From contig JANNEN010000220.1 in assembly GCA_031378715.1 (NCBI GenBank), forward strand, positions 1 through 7,020: 7,020 nt of DNA. Direction: 5' to 3'. Position 1 is the stretch's first letter, and each line of letters starts with the position of its first letter. Below the pieces are notes generated by a model. It was given only the letters and a program-made list of their open reading frames with translations. It had not been told where the DNA came from and searched no databases. The position numbers and the translations under genes are program-made. The stretch comes from Emticicia sp031378715. Lineage in GTDB: Bacteria; Bacteroidota; Bacteroidia; Cytophagales; Spirosomataceae. Shown here one piece after another: positions 1-6,763 of this stretch.

Positions 1-1396
1 AATTTTTCTGACGAAACATAATCATCGTCGGAAACAAGAAAAACACGGACATCAAAATCGGCATTTGGAGCAACATCGGCACACAACCACTCAACGGGTT
101 TACGCCCACTTGTTGGTAAAGTTTCATTTGTTCTTGCTGCATCTTTACTTGATCATCGCCTACTTTTTCTTTGATAATGGCCAGTTCGGGTGCCATAATC
201 CGCATTTTTGCGGAAGAAATGTATGATTTATAAATCAGCGGCGTAAGCAAAGTTTTCAATACCAACACAACCACGATTATCAGCAAGCCATAGTTTCCGA
301 TGAATGATTCAGCGAGTTTGAACAAAGGCACAAACACAAAACGGTTAATCGGCTTCACGAAGTCATAGCCCAAATTGATATTTCGGTGAAAGCCCTCGGT
401 AACAGTTTTGACAATATCGTAATCGTTTGGACCGAAATAAAAGCGAAAATTACCTTTACTATTTTTCAAGTCAGCTATTGCTAAGTTAGCATCAACCGAA
501 ACGGTTTTTACAATATTTTGATCGTTTTCGGGTGTTACCAAATTTAATTTTGCGGCGGTCATTGACTGGTTTTTAGCCACAAAACCCGATACAAAATATT
601 TTTGTTTGAACGAATACCATCTAATTGGATCTTCAACGGCTAAGTCGGCATTGCCCGTAGCATTGGCACCCAAATCATCGAAATCATCTTCTTTGGCGTT
701 CCAGTAATTTATTTGTGCCGATTTACGGTTTTCCTCAATGTCGTGTTCTAAGACTTTTAGGTTTTCTTGCCAGTAAAACCGCACGGGTTGGTTTTGAATC
801 AAACCATCAGTATTGACAAAGTTTAGGTCATAATCAACGGTAAAACCCGTACCTTTGATGGTATAAACTTGATCAATATACTGGTTTTGACCAACAATTA
901 ATCTAAAAGTCACTTTTGTCGAATCGCCTTCTTTCAGAACGGTTGATGAACTTTCTGAATTGAAGTACAACTTTTTAAGGTCAATTTTGCCTTTGCTGGT
1001 TTGTACTTCGAGATTCATGGTGGCGTTTTTGTCATCAAAAAGCACCATCGCTTTTTTATTTCCCGCCTTGAAATCTCCGTAGGTTGAAAAGTTTTTCAAT
1101 ACTACCTCTTTTATTGAGCCTCCCAAGGTGTTGAACGTAAATCTTGTGTCTTTGTTTTCTACCACAATATCTTGCGGTGTTCCCGTTGCGAAGGCGGCAA
1201 AATCACCAAAAGTTGCTTTTACTATTGAGGAATCCATTAGACTATTTTTGATAGTCGCTACTTTGGTAGCGGCTTTGGGTGCTACTTGGGCGGGAGTCTC
1301 GGGAGCGTTTTTGGGCATGAAATACATATATCCGCCCCACATACACATCAGCAGGATAATACCTATAAGCTGATTTTTATCTACTAATTTTTCCAT
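1..1396 (-). CDS. yidC: Membrane protein insertase YidC (partial, C-terminus beyond the left edge)
   Basis: YidC/Oxa1/Alb3 insertase, which inserts and folds inner-membrane proteins alone or with SecYEG. About 465 residues are present; family members of this phylum are usually near 600, so the last transmembrane helices are missing. Visible in order: an N-terminal membrane anchor (about residues 9-27, rich in I, L, M, W, G), an A/P/T-rich linker, a large periplasmic beta domain (about 70-340), then the conserved core from about 355. The core has the first core helix (about 369-390), the cytosolic hairpin beginning KSYISSAKMR (390-399), and the motif VNPLSGCVPMLLQMP (432-446) that opens the next helix. 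K381 sits where E. coli YidC has its groove arginine (R366), a conservative change that I believe is normal in Bacteroidota. The ATG at 1396 directly precedes the anchor, so the start is secure; there is no Shine-Dalgarno. It lies downstream of pyrG on the same strand. Confidence 0.95.
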   Translation of the reverse strand, partial: MEKLVDKNQLIGIILLMCMWGGYMYFMPKNAPETPAQVAPKAATKVATIKNSLMDSSIVKATFGDFAAFATGTPQDIVVENKDTRFTFNTLGGSIKEVVLKNFSTYGDFKAGNKKAMVLFDDKNATMNLEVQTSKGKIDLKKLYFNSESSSTVLKEGDSTKVTFRLIVGQNQYIDQVYTIKGTGFTVDYDLNFVNTDGLIQNQPVRFYWQENLKVLEHDIEENRKSAQINYWNAKEDDFDDLGANATGNADLAVEDPIRWYSFKQKYFVSGFVAKNQSMTAAKLNLVTPENDQNIVKTVSVDANLAIADLKNSKGNFRFYFGPNDYDIVKTVTEGFHRNINLGYDFVKPINRFVFVPLFKLAESFIGNYGLLIIVVVLVLKTLLTPLIYKSYISSAKMRIMAPELAIIKEKVGDDQVKMQQEQMKLYQQVGVNPLSGCVPMLLQMPILMSVFFLFPTMIMFRQKN

Positions 1397-1545
1397 TAAA
1401 TTTTTTAAATACGTAAAAAAAACTGTTTTTAAGTCGGTTTTGAGGCCGAATTTTTAATTTTTATAATATTTACACCATGGAGTGTAGGTTATAAAAATCT
1501 ATTTTCACTGCAAAATTCGCAAAGATTCGCTGTAAATCCTAATGA
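1397..1545 (-). promoter_or_regulatory. Non-coding yidC leader / pyrG-yidC spacer with a dyad
   Basis: This 149-base AT-rich spacer lies between the pyrG stop and the yidC start. It holds a short inverted repeat, TACAC (1471-1475) and GTGTA (1482-1486), around a six-base loop and flanked on both sides by TTATAA. A weaker TCGG/CCGA pair lies nearer yidC. A direct repeat ATTCGC occurs at 1515-1520 and 1525-1530. On the minus strand the latter gives AATCTTTG, one mismatch from the Bacteroidota -7 box TAnnTTTG, but I see no matching -33 TTTG. No T-tract follows the dyad in either direction, so it is not a typical Rho-independent terminator. A yidC promoter or leader structure is plausible but unproven. 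Confidence 0.3.
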
Positions 1546-3198
1546 CTATTTTTTGGCTGTCGAGTATTCAATGGCCGCCCGCACAAAATTTACGAATAAT
1601 GGGTGAGGGTTCATTACCGTACTTTTTAGTTCGGGGTGAAACTGCACACCAATAAAATAGGGGTGGTTGGGCAGCTCCACGATTTCGACTAAACCGCTTT
1701 CTTGATTTATTCCCGAAATCACCATTCCTGCGGCTTCGTAATCGGCCAAATATTTATTGTTAAACTCCCAACGGTGGCGGTGACGCTCGCTGATATTGGC
1801 TTTGCCATAGATTTTGCGAGCCAAGGTTTTGTCTTTTACTTTACAACCGTAGGCTCCCAAACGCATCGTACCTCCTTTGTTGGTCACGGTTTTTTGTTCT
1901 TCCATCAAGTCAATGACGGGAAATTTGGTTTCGGGATACATCTCGGTTGAGTGGGCCTCGCTTAATCCGATTACATTTCGGGCAAATTCGATGCACGCCA
2001 TTTGCATTCCGAGGCAGATGCCAAAAAACGGAATATTGTTTTCTCGTACATAACGAACGGCCGCTATTTTGCCTTCGATGCCACGCTCACCAAATCCTGG
2101 AGCTACGAGTACGCCATCTAATCCCGCAAATTTTGAGGCAATATCATCAACTTCCAAACTTTCGGAGTGAATCCATTCGAGCGTAACTTTGCATTTATTG
2201 GCTGCTCCCGCATGAATAAACGACTCAATGATTGATTTATAAGCGTCTTTTAATTCAATATATTTGCCAACCAAACCGATTTTTATATGTTCAACAGGGT
2301 TTTTAAATCTATTCAAAAAACCTTTCCATGCTTCCATGTCGGCATCTTGATCATTATATATATCAAGCATATACAGCACTCGCTGGTCAAGGCGTTCTTT
2401 TTGCATCAACAACGGCACGTCGTAAATCGTTTCAGCGTCCATGGCCTCAATGACCGAGTTTTGCTCAACATTACAAAAAAGTGCAATTTTTCGACGAATT
2501 TCAACGGGCAGCGGGTGTTCGGTACGGCAAACGATTATATCAGGTTGTACGCCCGACTCTTGGAGCATCTTTACGGAGTGTTGTGTTGGTTTGGTTTTTA
2601 GTTCGCCCGCCGAAGCCAAATAGGGGATAAGCGTAAGGTGAATCGTCAGTAAATTATCCGAACCCAAATCCCATTTTAGCTGCCGCACGGCCTCCACGAA
2701 GGGCAGCGATTCGATGTCGCCCACGCAGCCACCGAGTTCGGTGATGATGATGTCGAAGTTGCCCGTTTCGCCGAGTTGCAAGATATTTCGCTTGATTTCG
2801 TCCGTAATATGCGGAATTACCTGCACGGTTTTTCCCAGATAATTGCCCTTACGTTCGTTCGTAATGACATTATTATAGATTCGTCCCGTGGTTACGTTGT
2901 TGGCTTGGGAAGTTGGTACATTCAAGAAACGCTCATAATGACCCAAATCGAGGTCGGTTTCGGCTCCGTCATCGGTTACGTAACATTCGCCATGCTCATA
3001 AGGGTTGAGTGTGCCTGGGTCGATATTGATGTAAGGGTCAAATTTTTGAATCGTTACTGATAGTCCTCTGGCTTGCAACAATTTGGCAAGCGAGGAGGCA
3101 ATGATTCCTTTTCCGAGGGAAGATGTGACGCCACCTGTGACGAAAATATACTTTGGATTACGTGCGGACGGCGAACCGTTATTCCCGTTTACTGACAT
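1546..3198 (-). CDS. pyrG: CTP synthase (glutamine-hydrolysing)
   Basis: Cytosolic enzyme that makes CTP from UTP, ATP and glutamine, the last step of de novo pyrimidine nucleotide synthesis. With the start at 3198 it has 550 residues, close to the usual 535-550. The N-terminal synthetase domain has the P-loop GGVTSSLGKG (22-31), KFDPY (52-56), the DDGAETDLDLGHYERF block (about 76-91) and GGCVGDIES (156-164), where many homologues have T for C. The C-terminal class I glutamine amidotransferase domain starts at about 308. It has APGFGERG (366-373; oxyanion region), the nucleophile C395 in GICLGMQ, and H521 and E523 in GVQFHPE completing the triad. All catalytic residues appear intact. The frame stays open 47 codons upstream to an ATG at 3339, but that extension is polar, unlike the family, and would begin only 4 bases after the lipoprotein stop. 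A good -7 box at 3226-3233 also favours 3198. Confidence 0.97.
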   Translation of the reverse strand: MSVNGNNGSPSARNPKYIFVTGGVTSSLGKGIIASSLAKLLQARGLSVTIQKFDPYINIDPGTLNPYEHGECYVTDDGAETDLDLGHYERFLNVPTSQANNVTTGRIYNNVITNERKGNYLGKTVQVIPHITDEIKRNILQLGETGNFDIIITELGGCVGDIESLPFVEAVRQLKWDLGSDNLLTIHLTLIPYLASAGELKTKPTQHSVKMLQESGVQPDIIVCRTEHPLPVEIRRKIALFCNVEQNSVIEAMDAETIYDVPLLMQKERLDQRVLYMLDIYNDQDADMEAWKGFLNRFKNPVEHIKIGLVGKYIELKDAYKSIIESFIHAGAANKCKVTLEWIHSESLEVDDIASKFAGLDGVLVAPGFGERGIEGKIAAVRYVRENNIPFFGICLGMQMACIEFARNVIGLSEAHSTEMYPETKFPVIDLMEEQKTVTNKGGTMRLGAYGCKVKDKTLARKIYGKANISERHRHRWEFNNKYLADYEAAGMVISGINQESGLVEIVELPNHPYFIGVQFHPELKSTVMNPHPLFVNFVRAAIEYSTAKK

Positions 3199-3225
3199 GA
3201 GTTTGTTGTCTTTGATTACGGGATA

Positions 3226-3233
3226 CAAAGGTA
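3226..3233 (-). promoter_or_regulatory. Candidate -7 promoter box of pyrG
   Basis: The minus strand reads TACCTTTG, an exact match to the Bacteroidota housekeeping-sigma -7 consensus TAnnTTTG. Transcription would start roughly 5-8 bases downstream, leaving a leader of about 20 bases before the ATG at 3198 and placing the upstream ATG at 3339 outside the transcript. I found no clear -33 TTTG at 17-23 bases upstream; only a TTTA about 25 bases away. The consensus is established knowledge; its use here is inferred. Confidence 0.45.
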
Positions 3234-3343
3234 GAGAATTTTGCTGGATTATGCGGTTTAAAGTGCTGAAAGTTTTGTGAATATTCAGTAAGCGACTGAT
3301 TATCAGATTATTACATTTTTGATTAACCTTCTGAATCAAAGTA

Positions 3344-4162
3344 TCATTTACAAATATAGGTGTAGTTTTCTTGGTGTGATTCTTCTTTTCCTTTGGTTTT
3401 TCTGGTTACTTTTGCTTTCGTTGGGTAATCGTTTTCATCGTAATCGTATTTGTAGGTAAAATTTACCTCCCCGCTTTCGGTGTAAACTTTAGCAGAAACG
3501 ATATTGTTTTTGTTATGAAAATAAGTTGTATTTTCTCCACCTGCTATGGCGGTATAGACTGTAAAATATGCCATCACATTGCCCAAAGGAGTATTGATGT
3601 AAGGTGTTTTTTTGTCATCAAAAGTAAGGTTTTCGATGATTGTTTTGTTTTTGCCGTTTTCGACGACCATAACTTTCTTGATGTTGCTGTTGGCATCATA
3701 TTCAATCTTGGTCACCTGTGTTTCGTCAAACACGGGTAAGACTAAGTCTATTCTTTCGATTTGTTTTTTTGTATTGGTGTAAACCTTACTCTTGTACTCA
3801 AAAGGTTTTTTATTGCCATCGATTCCGCCAAAATTAATTACAGATAAAGCCCCCTTTGCATCGTATTCGTAGCTTATGTAATATCTTTTATCGAACGAAC
3901 TAATGGCCTTCACTGGTAGCCCGCTTTGGTAGGTAATCATATCAAAGTCTGGAAATCCACCAATCGTTGTGAGTAGATTTGCTTTATCATATCCTAAATT
4001 ATAAATAGTTCCGTAGCCGAGGTCAGCATTTTTGAGGTAGCATTGCTTTGGTATAATTTCTTTTTCTTTCAAAAGTCTTATTTCATTATCGTTGCAGGAT
4101 AGCAGCGAGAATACCAATAAAATGCTAAGTACAATGATATATTTTGGCTGTATAGGAAACAT
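3344..4162 (-). CDS. Small secreted lipoprotein with YD-repeat-like strands, function unknown
   Basis: A 272-residue protein. The chosen start (4162) gives a compact type II signal peptide: short N-terminus with one Lys, a hydrophobic core (about residues 8-21), and the lipobox SLLSC with the lipidated C23. An ATG at 4195 would add 11 polar residues and is less likely. The mature part begins NDNE; acidic residues just after the cysteine fit surface-export signals described for some Bacteroidota lipoproteins, but the match is loose. The rest is predicted beta-rich, with spaced motifs such as YEYDAKG (98-104), IEYDANSN (153-160) and YKYDYDENDYP (237-247). These resemble YD/RHS-type strands and the DUF4595-like lipoproteins common in this phylum. 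No catalytic residues are recognised. It lies upstream of pyrG on the same strand, 145 bases away, and pyrG probably has its own promoter, so a functional link is not implied. Confidence 0.75.
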   Translation of the reverse strand: MFPIQPKYIIVLSILLVFSLLSCNDNEIRLLKEKEIIPKQCYLKNADLGYGTIYNLGYDKANLLTTIGGFPDFDMITYQSGLPVKAISSFDKRYYISYEYDAKGALSVINFGGIDGNKKPFEYKSKVYTNTKKQIERIDLVLPVFDETQVTKIEYDANSNIKKVMVVENGKNKTIIENLTFDDKKTPYINTPLGNVMAYFTVYTAIAGGENTTYFHNKNNIVSAKVYTESGEVNFTYKYDYDENDYPTKAKVTRKTKGKEESHQENYTYICK

Positions 4163-4294
4163 TTCTGAAATACTAATTTGATGAGTCACTGACATTAATC
4201 AAACGAAATAAATGACTAAATTATTCTTACATCAAAAATCGTGCGAGAAATTGAGAAACTTTTTTTTTGCGTAAATTTTAAATTATTTACAAAG

Positions 4295-4324
4295 TTTATT
4301 GCAGTTTTGTTGCAATTAAGTTTA
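4295..4324 (+). promoter_or_regulatory. Weak candidate promoter for the rightward gene run
   Basis: TTTA (4295-4298) and TAAGTTTA (4317-4324) each differ by one base from the Bacteroidota -33 (TTTG) and -7 (TAnnTTTG) boxes and are separated by 18 bases, within the usual range. A start near 4331 would give a leader of about 45 bases before the ATG at 4376. In such AT-rich DNA (4196-4375 also contains a nine-T run at 4260-4268) a match of this quality can arise by chance. No convincing promoter was seen for the divergent lipoprotein gene. Confidence 0.25.
4299..4315. repeat. Short inverted repeat inside the candidate promoter spacer
   Basis: TTGCA (4299-4303) and TGCAA (4311-4315) form a perfect five-base dyad around a seven-base loop, lying between the two candidate promoter boxes. 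The position suits a repressor operator, but the arms are short and AT-rich, so chance is a serious alternative. Confidence 0.25.
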
Positions 4325-4375
4325 CGGAGTACTATTTTTACATACCATAGCCTAAGAAAACCCTTCTAAAATATT

Positions 4376-5056
4376 ATGAAAAAGCCAATACTACTGATTT
4401 TTGTGCTGTTGCTAATTTTAGATTTGTATCATTGTACTACCAAAGGTCAAGAAATAAGCATTTGGCTTCGACCTTTTCAAGTGGTTTTGATGTATTTGTT
4501 TGTTTTCAAAAAAATACAATCAATCAAGCAACAACTATTGGTATTAGCTGCTTTACTGGTAGCGGCTATCTGCGAACACCTTTTTTACAGATTTGGGTCG
4601 ATTTACGCTTCAACAGTCATCACACTCATTATTGTCAAAAACTTTATCTTTGTTTATCTTCTGTACCAACAAATCAAAAATAGGATTGTTTTTTCCAAAA
4701 GACTTCTCCGATGGGGTATTTGTTATATTACAATATTGGTCATCGTGCGGTTACTTATTGATGACTCCAATAGTTTACTTTCGTACATTGTGGCGGTACA
4801 GTCTGGTTTGATTTTACTTTTTATTTCGCTCCAAAGTAATAATTTCGAGCTATTTGGGCAGCAATATCTTGGTTATGGACTGATAATAATGTCGTTAGTT
4901 TTTGGCAAAATTCTCATTAATGATTTCCGTTGGTTTGTTGAAGTGATACACCGTTTGGCCTTTTTGGCGGGGCATACACTATTTGTATGTAGTTTGGTCG
5001 GAATAAAATTATTACCCATAAAATCGAACACTTTGGGCTATCAAACAGTTGACTGA
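4376..5056 (+). CDS. Eight-helix integral membrane protein, possibly YhhN/TMEM86-like
   Basis: A 226-residue, very hydrophobic protein with about eight predicted membrane segments (roughly residues 4-17, 31-45, 53-68, 76-98, 112-127, 134-151, 163-182 and 190-210). Short charged loops separate them (e.g. FKKIQSIKQQ and KNRIVFSKRLLR, suggesting cytosolic sides). Size, helix number and the C-terminal arrangement (small-residue helix, short loop with NDF at 182-184, then a last helix beginning near R193) recall the YhhN/TMEM86 family, whose characterised mammalian members hydrolyse lysoplasmalogens. The conserved acidic residues I would expect in that family are not obvious: the GLIIMSLVFGK helix lacks the usual Asp, and only E67 lies in an early helix. 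The family call is therefore tentative and an unrelated polytopic protein is possible. The next gene starts 17 bases after its stop, so the two are very probably co-transcribed. Confidence 0.7.
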   Translation: MKKPILLIFVLLLILDLYHCTTKGQEISIWLRPFQVVLMYLFVFKKIQSIKQQLLVLAALLVAAICEHLFYRFGSIYASTVITLIIVKNFIFVYLLYQQIKNRIVFSKRLLRWGICYITILVIVRLLIDDSNSLLSYIVAVQSGLILLFISLQSNNFELFGQQYLGYGLIIMSLVFGKILINDFRWFVEVIHRLAFLAGHTLFVCSLVGIKLLPIKSNTLGYQTVD

Positions 5057-5073
5057 GCATAGAAAATACTTTT

Positions 5074-6042
5074 ATGATTAATGCTCCAGTTTTAGTTCAA
5101 CACCGCACTCTCGGCGATTTTCCCGCCGACCAAGTCATACAACAGCTCGTTGAAGTAGAGGGCATTGGTTATATTCGTCAATTAATGCCGTTCTTGTCTG
5201 ATTATCAGCAACTTAGCTTTCAGAATCAACCCCAAATTCTTCAAAACTTTCTTTCTGAAAACAGCGTTTTTCCAACCTTTTTTGATAAAAAACAACTCAT
5301 TCGGGCAACCGATTTTTACAAAAATAATCAGCAAAACATTGGCTTAATTTTGGGGCTTTACTCGCTGCCCTATTGCTATTTAGGTGCCGACGGAGCGAAG
5401 GTCTTGTACCTCTCGGAGCGAATCCGAAACGATACCTACAAACGCCTCCTCGAAACGGGCAATTTCTTGAAAGCCGTGATGAGCTATGATAGTTGGTCGG
5501 AGCAGCGAGTTTTTGCTATCTGTCTGAAAGTCAGGCTTTTACACGCCGCTATTCGCTATTTTACGCTTCATAGCAACCGCTGGGATTTGGTTTGGGGACA
5601 GCCTATCAACCAAGAGGATATGCTCGGTACAAATCTCGCTTTTTCGCTCATTGTGTTACGGGGTATGAAAAAAATAGGGCATACCGTTGATGAATCTTAC
5701 GAAAAGGCATACCTCAATACTTGGAATGTAATTGGTTTTTTATTGGGCATAAAACACGAAATTCTACCCGAAAATTATAAAGATGCTGCAAAGATTGATA
5801 ACCTTATCGGGCAACGACAATTTAGGCAATCGACTGAAAGTCAAGCACTTACGGCATCGCTGATAGCGGTAATCAGAAACTTCGCTCCAAATAATCTCAT
5901 TGCTGATTTGCTCCAAGAACAATCAAGATTTTTACTTGGTGAAAAATATGCACAAATGCTGGGCATTGCCGAAACAAATATCCCCAAAAATTTGTTGAAA
6001 GTATATAATACAACATCGGTTTTGGTATCAAAGATATTTTAA
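5074..6042 (+). CDS. MpaB/rubber-oxygenase (Lcp)-type haem oxygenase family protein, DUF2236
   Basis: A 322-residue protein, alpha-helical, with the hallmarks of the DUF2236 family (PF09995), which includes latex-clearing protein Lcp and fungal MpaB, b-type haem enzymes that cleave isoprenoid double bonds. KVRLLHAAIR (152-161) matches the haem-ligand helix, with H157 as the probable axial ligand. KRLLETG (123-129) gives R124 and T128 with the four-residue spacing of LcpK30 R164/T168, and T128-H157 is 29 residues against 30 in LcpK30 (from memory). GQPINQEDMLGTN (175-187) and NTWNVIGFLLGIKHEILPEN (215-234) are typical downstream blocks. The Lcp glutamate E148 has no obvious counterpart at the same spacing (A108), so rubber-type chemistry should not be assumed. 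No signal peptide is seen, so a cytosolic or membrane-surface location is likely. It follows the membrane protein by 17 bases. The substrate is unknown; a lipid or isoprenoid is an inference from the family. Confidence 0.82.
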   Translation: MINAPVLVQHRTLGDFPADQVIQQLVEVEGIGYIRQLMPFLSDYQQLSFQNQPQILQNFLSENSVFPTFFDKKQLIRATDFYKNNQQNIGLILGLYSLPYCYLGADGAKVLYLSERIRNDTYKRLLETGNFLKAVMSYDSWSEQRVFAICLKVRLLHAAIRYFTLHSNRWDLVWGQPINQEDMLGTNLAFSLIVLRGMKKIGHTVDESYEKAYLNTWNVIGFLLGIKHEILPENYKDAAKIDNLIGQRQFRQSTESQALTASLIAVIRNFAPNNLIADLLQEQSRFLLGEKYAQMLGIAETNIPKNLLKVYNTTSVLVSKIF

Positions 6043-6045
6043 TTA

Positions 6046-6105
6046 GACCACAGACGGTGGTCGATAGCCCATCAAGGATAAGAAGCTATCGTCTATCGTC
6101 GATAG
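6046..6105. repeat. Cluster of perfect palindromes (REP-like) between the oxygenase and TetR-fold genes
   Basis: Three inverted repeats are packed into 60 bases. First, GACCAC (6046-6051) with GTGGTC (6057-6062), loop AGACG. Second, CGATAGC (6062-6068) with GCTATCG (6085-6091), loop 16. Third, CTATCG (6093-6098) with CGATAG (6100-6105) around a single T. The second and third share the CTATCG/CGATAG core, so the CTATCG word appears repeatedly in both orientations. No T-tract follows, which argues against a simple terminator; a REP-type dispersed repeat, an mRNA-stabilising structure or a protein-binding site are the alternatives. It occupies nearly all of the 78-base spacer, which has no gene. 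Confidence 0.7.
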
Positions 6106-6120
6106 ATTATTGACTAATAA

Positions 6121-6762
6121 ATGACACAAGAAAAAATAAGACAAGCCTACACCGAGTATGTGCTTGATAATGGCAAGCAGCCCGAATCGGTGTATGCTTT
6201 TTGTAAGAAATTAAAGATAAAAGAAGAGGCTTTTTACGAAGAGTACACGTCTTTTCCGCAGATAGAAAGTGAAATTTGGAAAGCACTTTTTGTAGAAGCA
6301 CGTGCTTCGGCCGAAAGTGAAGAGGTTTATCAAAATTATTCTGTTCGGGAGAAACTATTAGCGTTTCTCTACACTTGGGTTGAGGTTTTGAAGAAAAACC
6401 GTAGTTACATTTTGAAGTCTTATGAAGGATTTCAGAAGCCAATCTACACAAAACGCAATGCTCAATTAGTTGATTTTAAGGCATCGTTCTACGATTATGC
6501 CAACGAATTGCTGATGGAAGCCCGCGAAACCCGTGAAGTTGAGCAACGAGCAATTCCGCAGTTGATGCAAAGTTACCCTAATATTTTTTGGACAAAGGCA
6601 ATGTATATCCTTGATTTTTGGGTGAAAGATACCAGCAAATCTTTCGAGAAAACTGACACCATGATTGAGAAAACGGTTAATACGGTTTTTGATTTACTGG
6701 GTCGTTCGCCACTTGATTCGTTGTTTGATTTAGGAAAATTTATTTTCCAGAATAGAAAGTAA
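6121..6762 (+). CDS. TetR-fold protein with COQ9-like features
   Basis: A 213-residue helical protein. Residues 7-58 keep the TetR N-terminal pattern: a first helix, then SVYAFCKKLKIKEEAFYEEY (23-42) in the place of the HTH, and an ExxIW helix. The usual recognition-helix signature (gvs.gtlY.hF.sKe) is degenerate and acidic (KEEAFYEEYTSFPQIE), with little positive charge for DNA contact. The remainder (about 70-195) resembles a TetR ligand-binding domain. The C-terminus, SPLDSLFDLGKFIFQNRK (196-213), looks like a separate amphipathic helix, as in COQ9, a TetR-fold lipid-binding partner of COQ8 in ubiquinone synthesis. The next gene is a COQ8/UbiB-family kinase, which strengthens that comparison. 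Annotation pipelines would probably call it a TetR-family regulator, which remains possible. The start is fixed by an in-frame TAA immediately before the ATG; no Shine-Dalgarno is seen. Confidence 0.78.
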   Translation: MTQEKIRQAYTEYVLDNGKQPESVYAFCKKLKIKEEAFYEEYTSFPQIESEIWKALFVEARASAESEEVYQNYSVREKLLAFLYTWVEVLKKNRSYILKSYEGFQKPIYTKRNAQLVDFKASFYDYANELLMEARETREVEQRAIPQLMQSYPNIFWTKAMYILDFWVKDTSKSFEKTDTMIEKTVNTVFDLLGRSPLDSLFDLGKFIFQNRK

Positions 6763-6763
6763 A

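Noticed and set aside
1128..1373. Plus-strand open frame of 81 codons
   Set aside because: It is antisense to the N-terminal part of yidC, whose reading frame is clearly coding.
1515..1530. Direct repeat ATTCGC as an iteron or operator
   Set aside because: Only two six-base copies, easily due to chance in this composition.
2287..2601. Plus-strand open frame of 104 codons (and similar ones between 1702 and 3280)
   Set aside because: All are antisense to pyrG, an unmistakable gene; products resemble nothing recognisable.
3199..3339. N-terminal extension of CTP synthase from the ATG at 3339
   Set aside because: The 47 extra residues do not resemble the family, would start 4 bases after the previous stop, and include the probable promoter; the 3198 start gives the normal length.
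3351..3358. Second exact TAnnTTTG match (TATATTTG, minus strand)
   Set aside because: It lies within the last codons of the lipoprotein gene, more than 150 bases from the pyrG start, with no -33 TTTG upstream; a distal promoter cannot be excluded but support is poor.
4260..4268. Nine-T run in the divergent spacer as a terminator
   Set aside because: No GC-rich stem precedes it on the plus strand and no converging gene ends there.
6107..6451. Minus-strand open frame of 114 codons (and another at 6573-6797)
   Set aside because: Antisense to the TetR-fold gene, with a low-complexity, basic and Cys-scattered product; treated as shadows.
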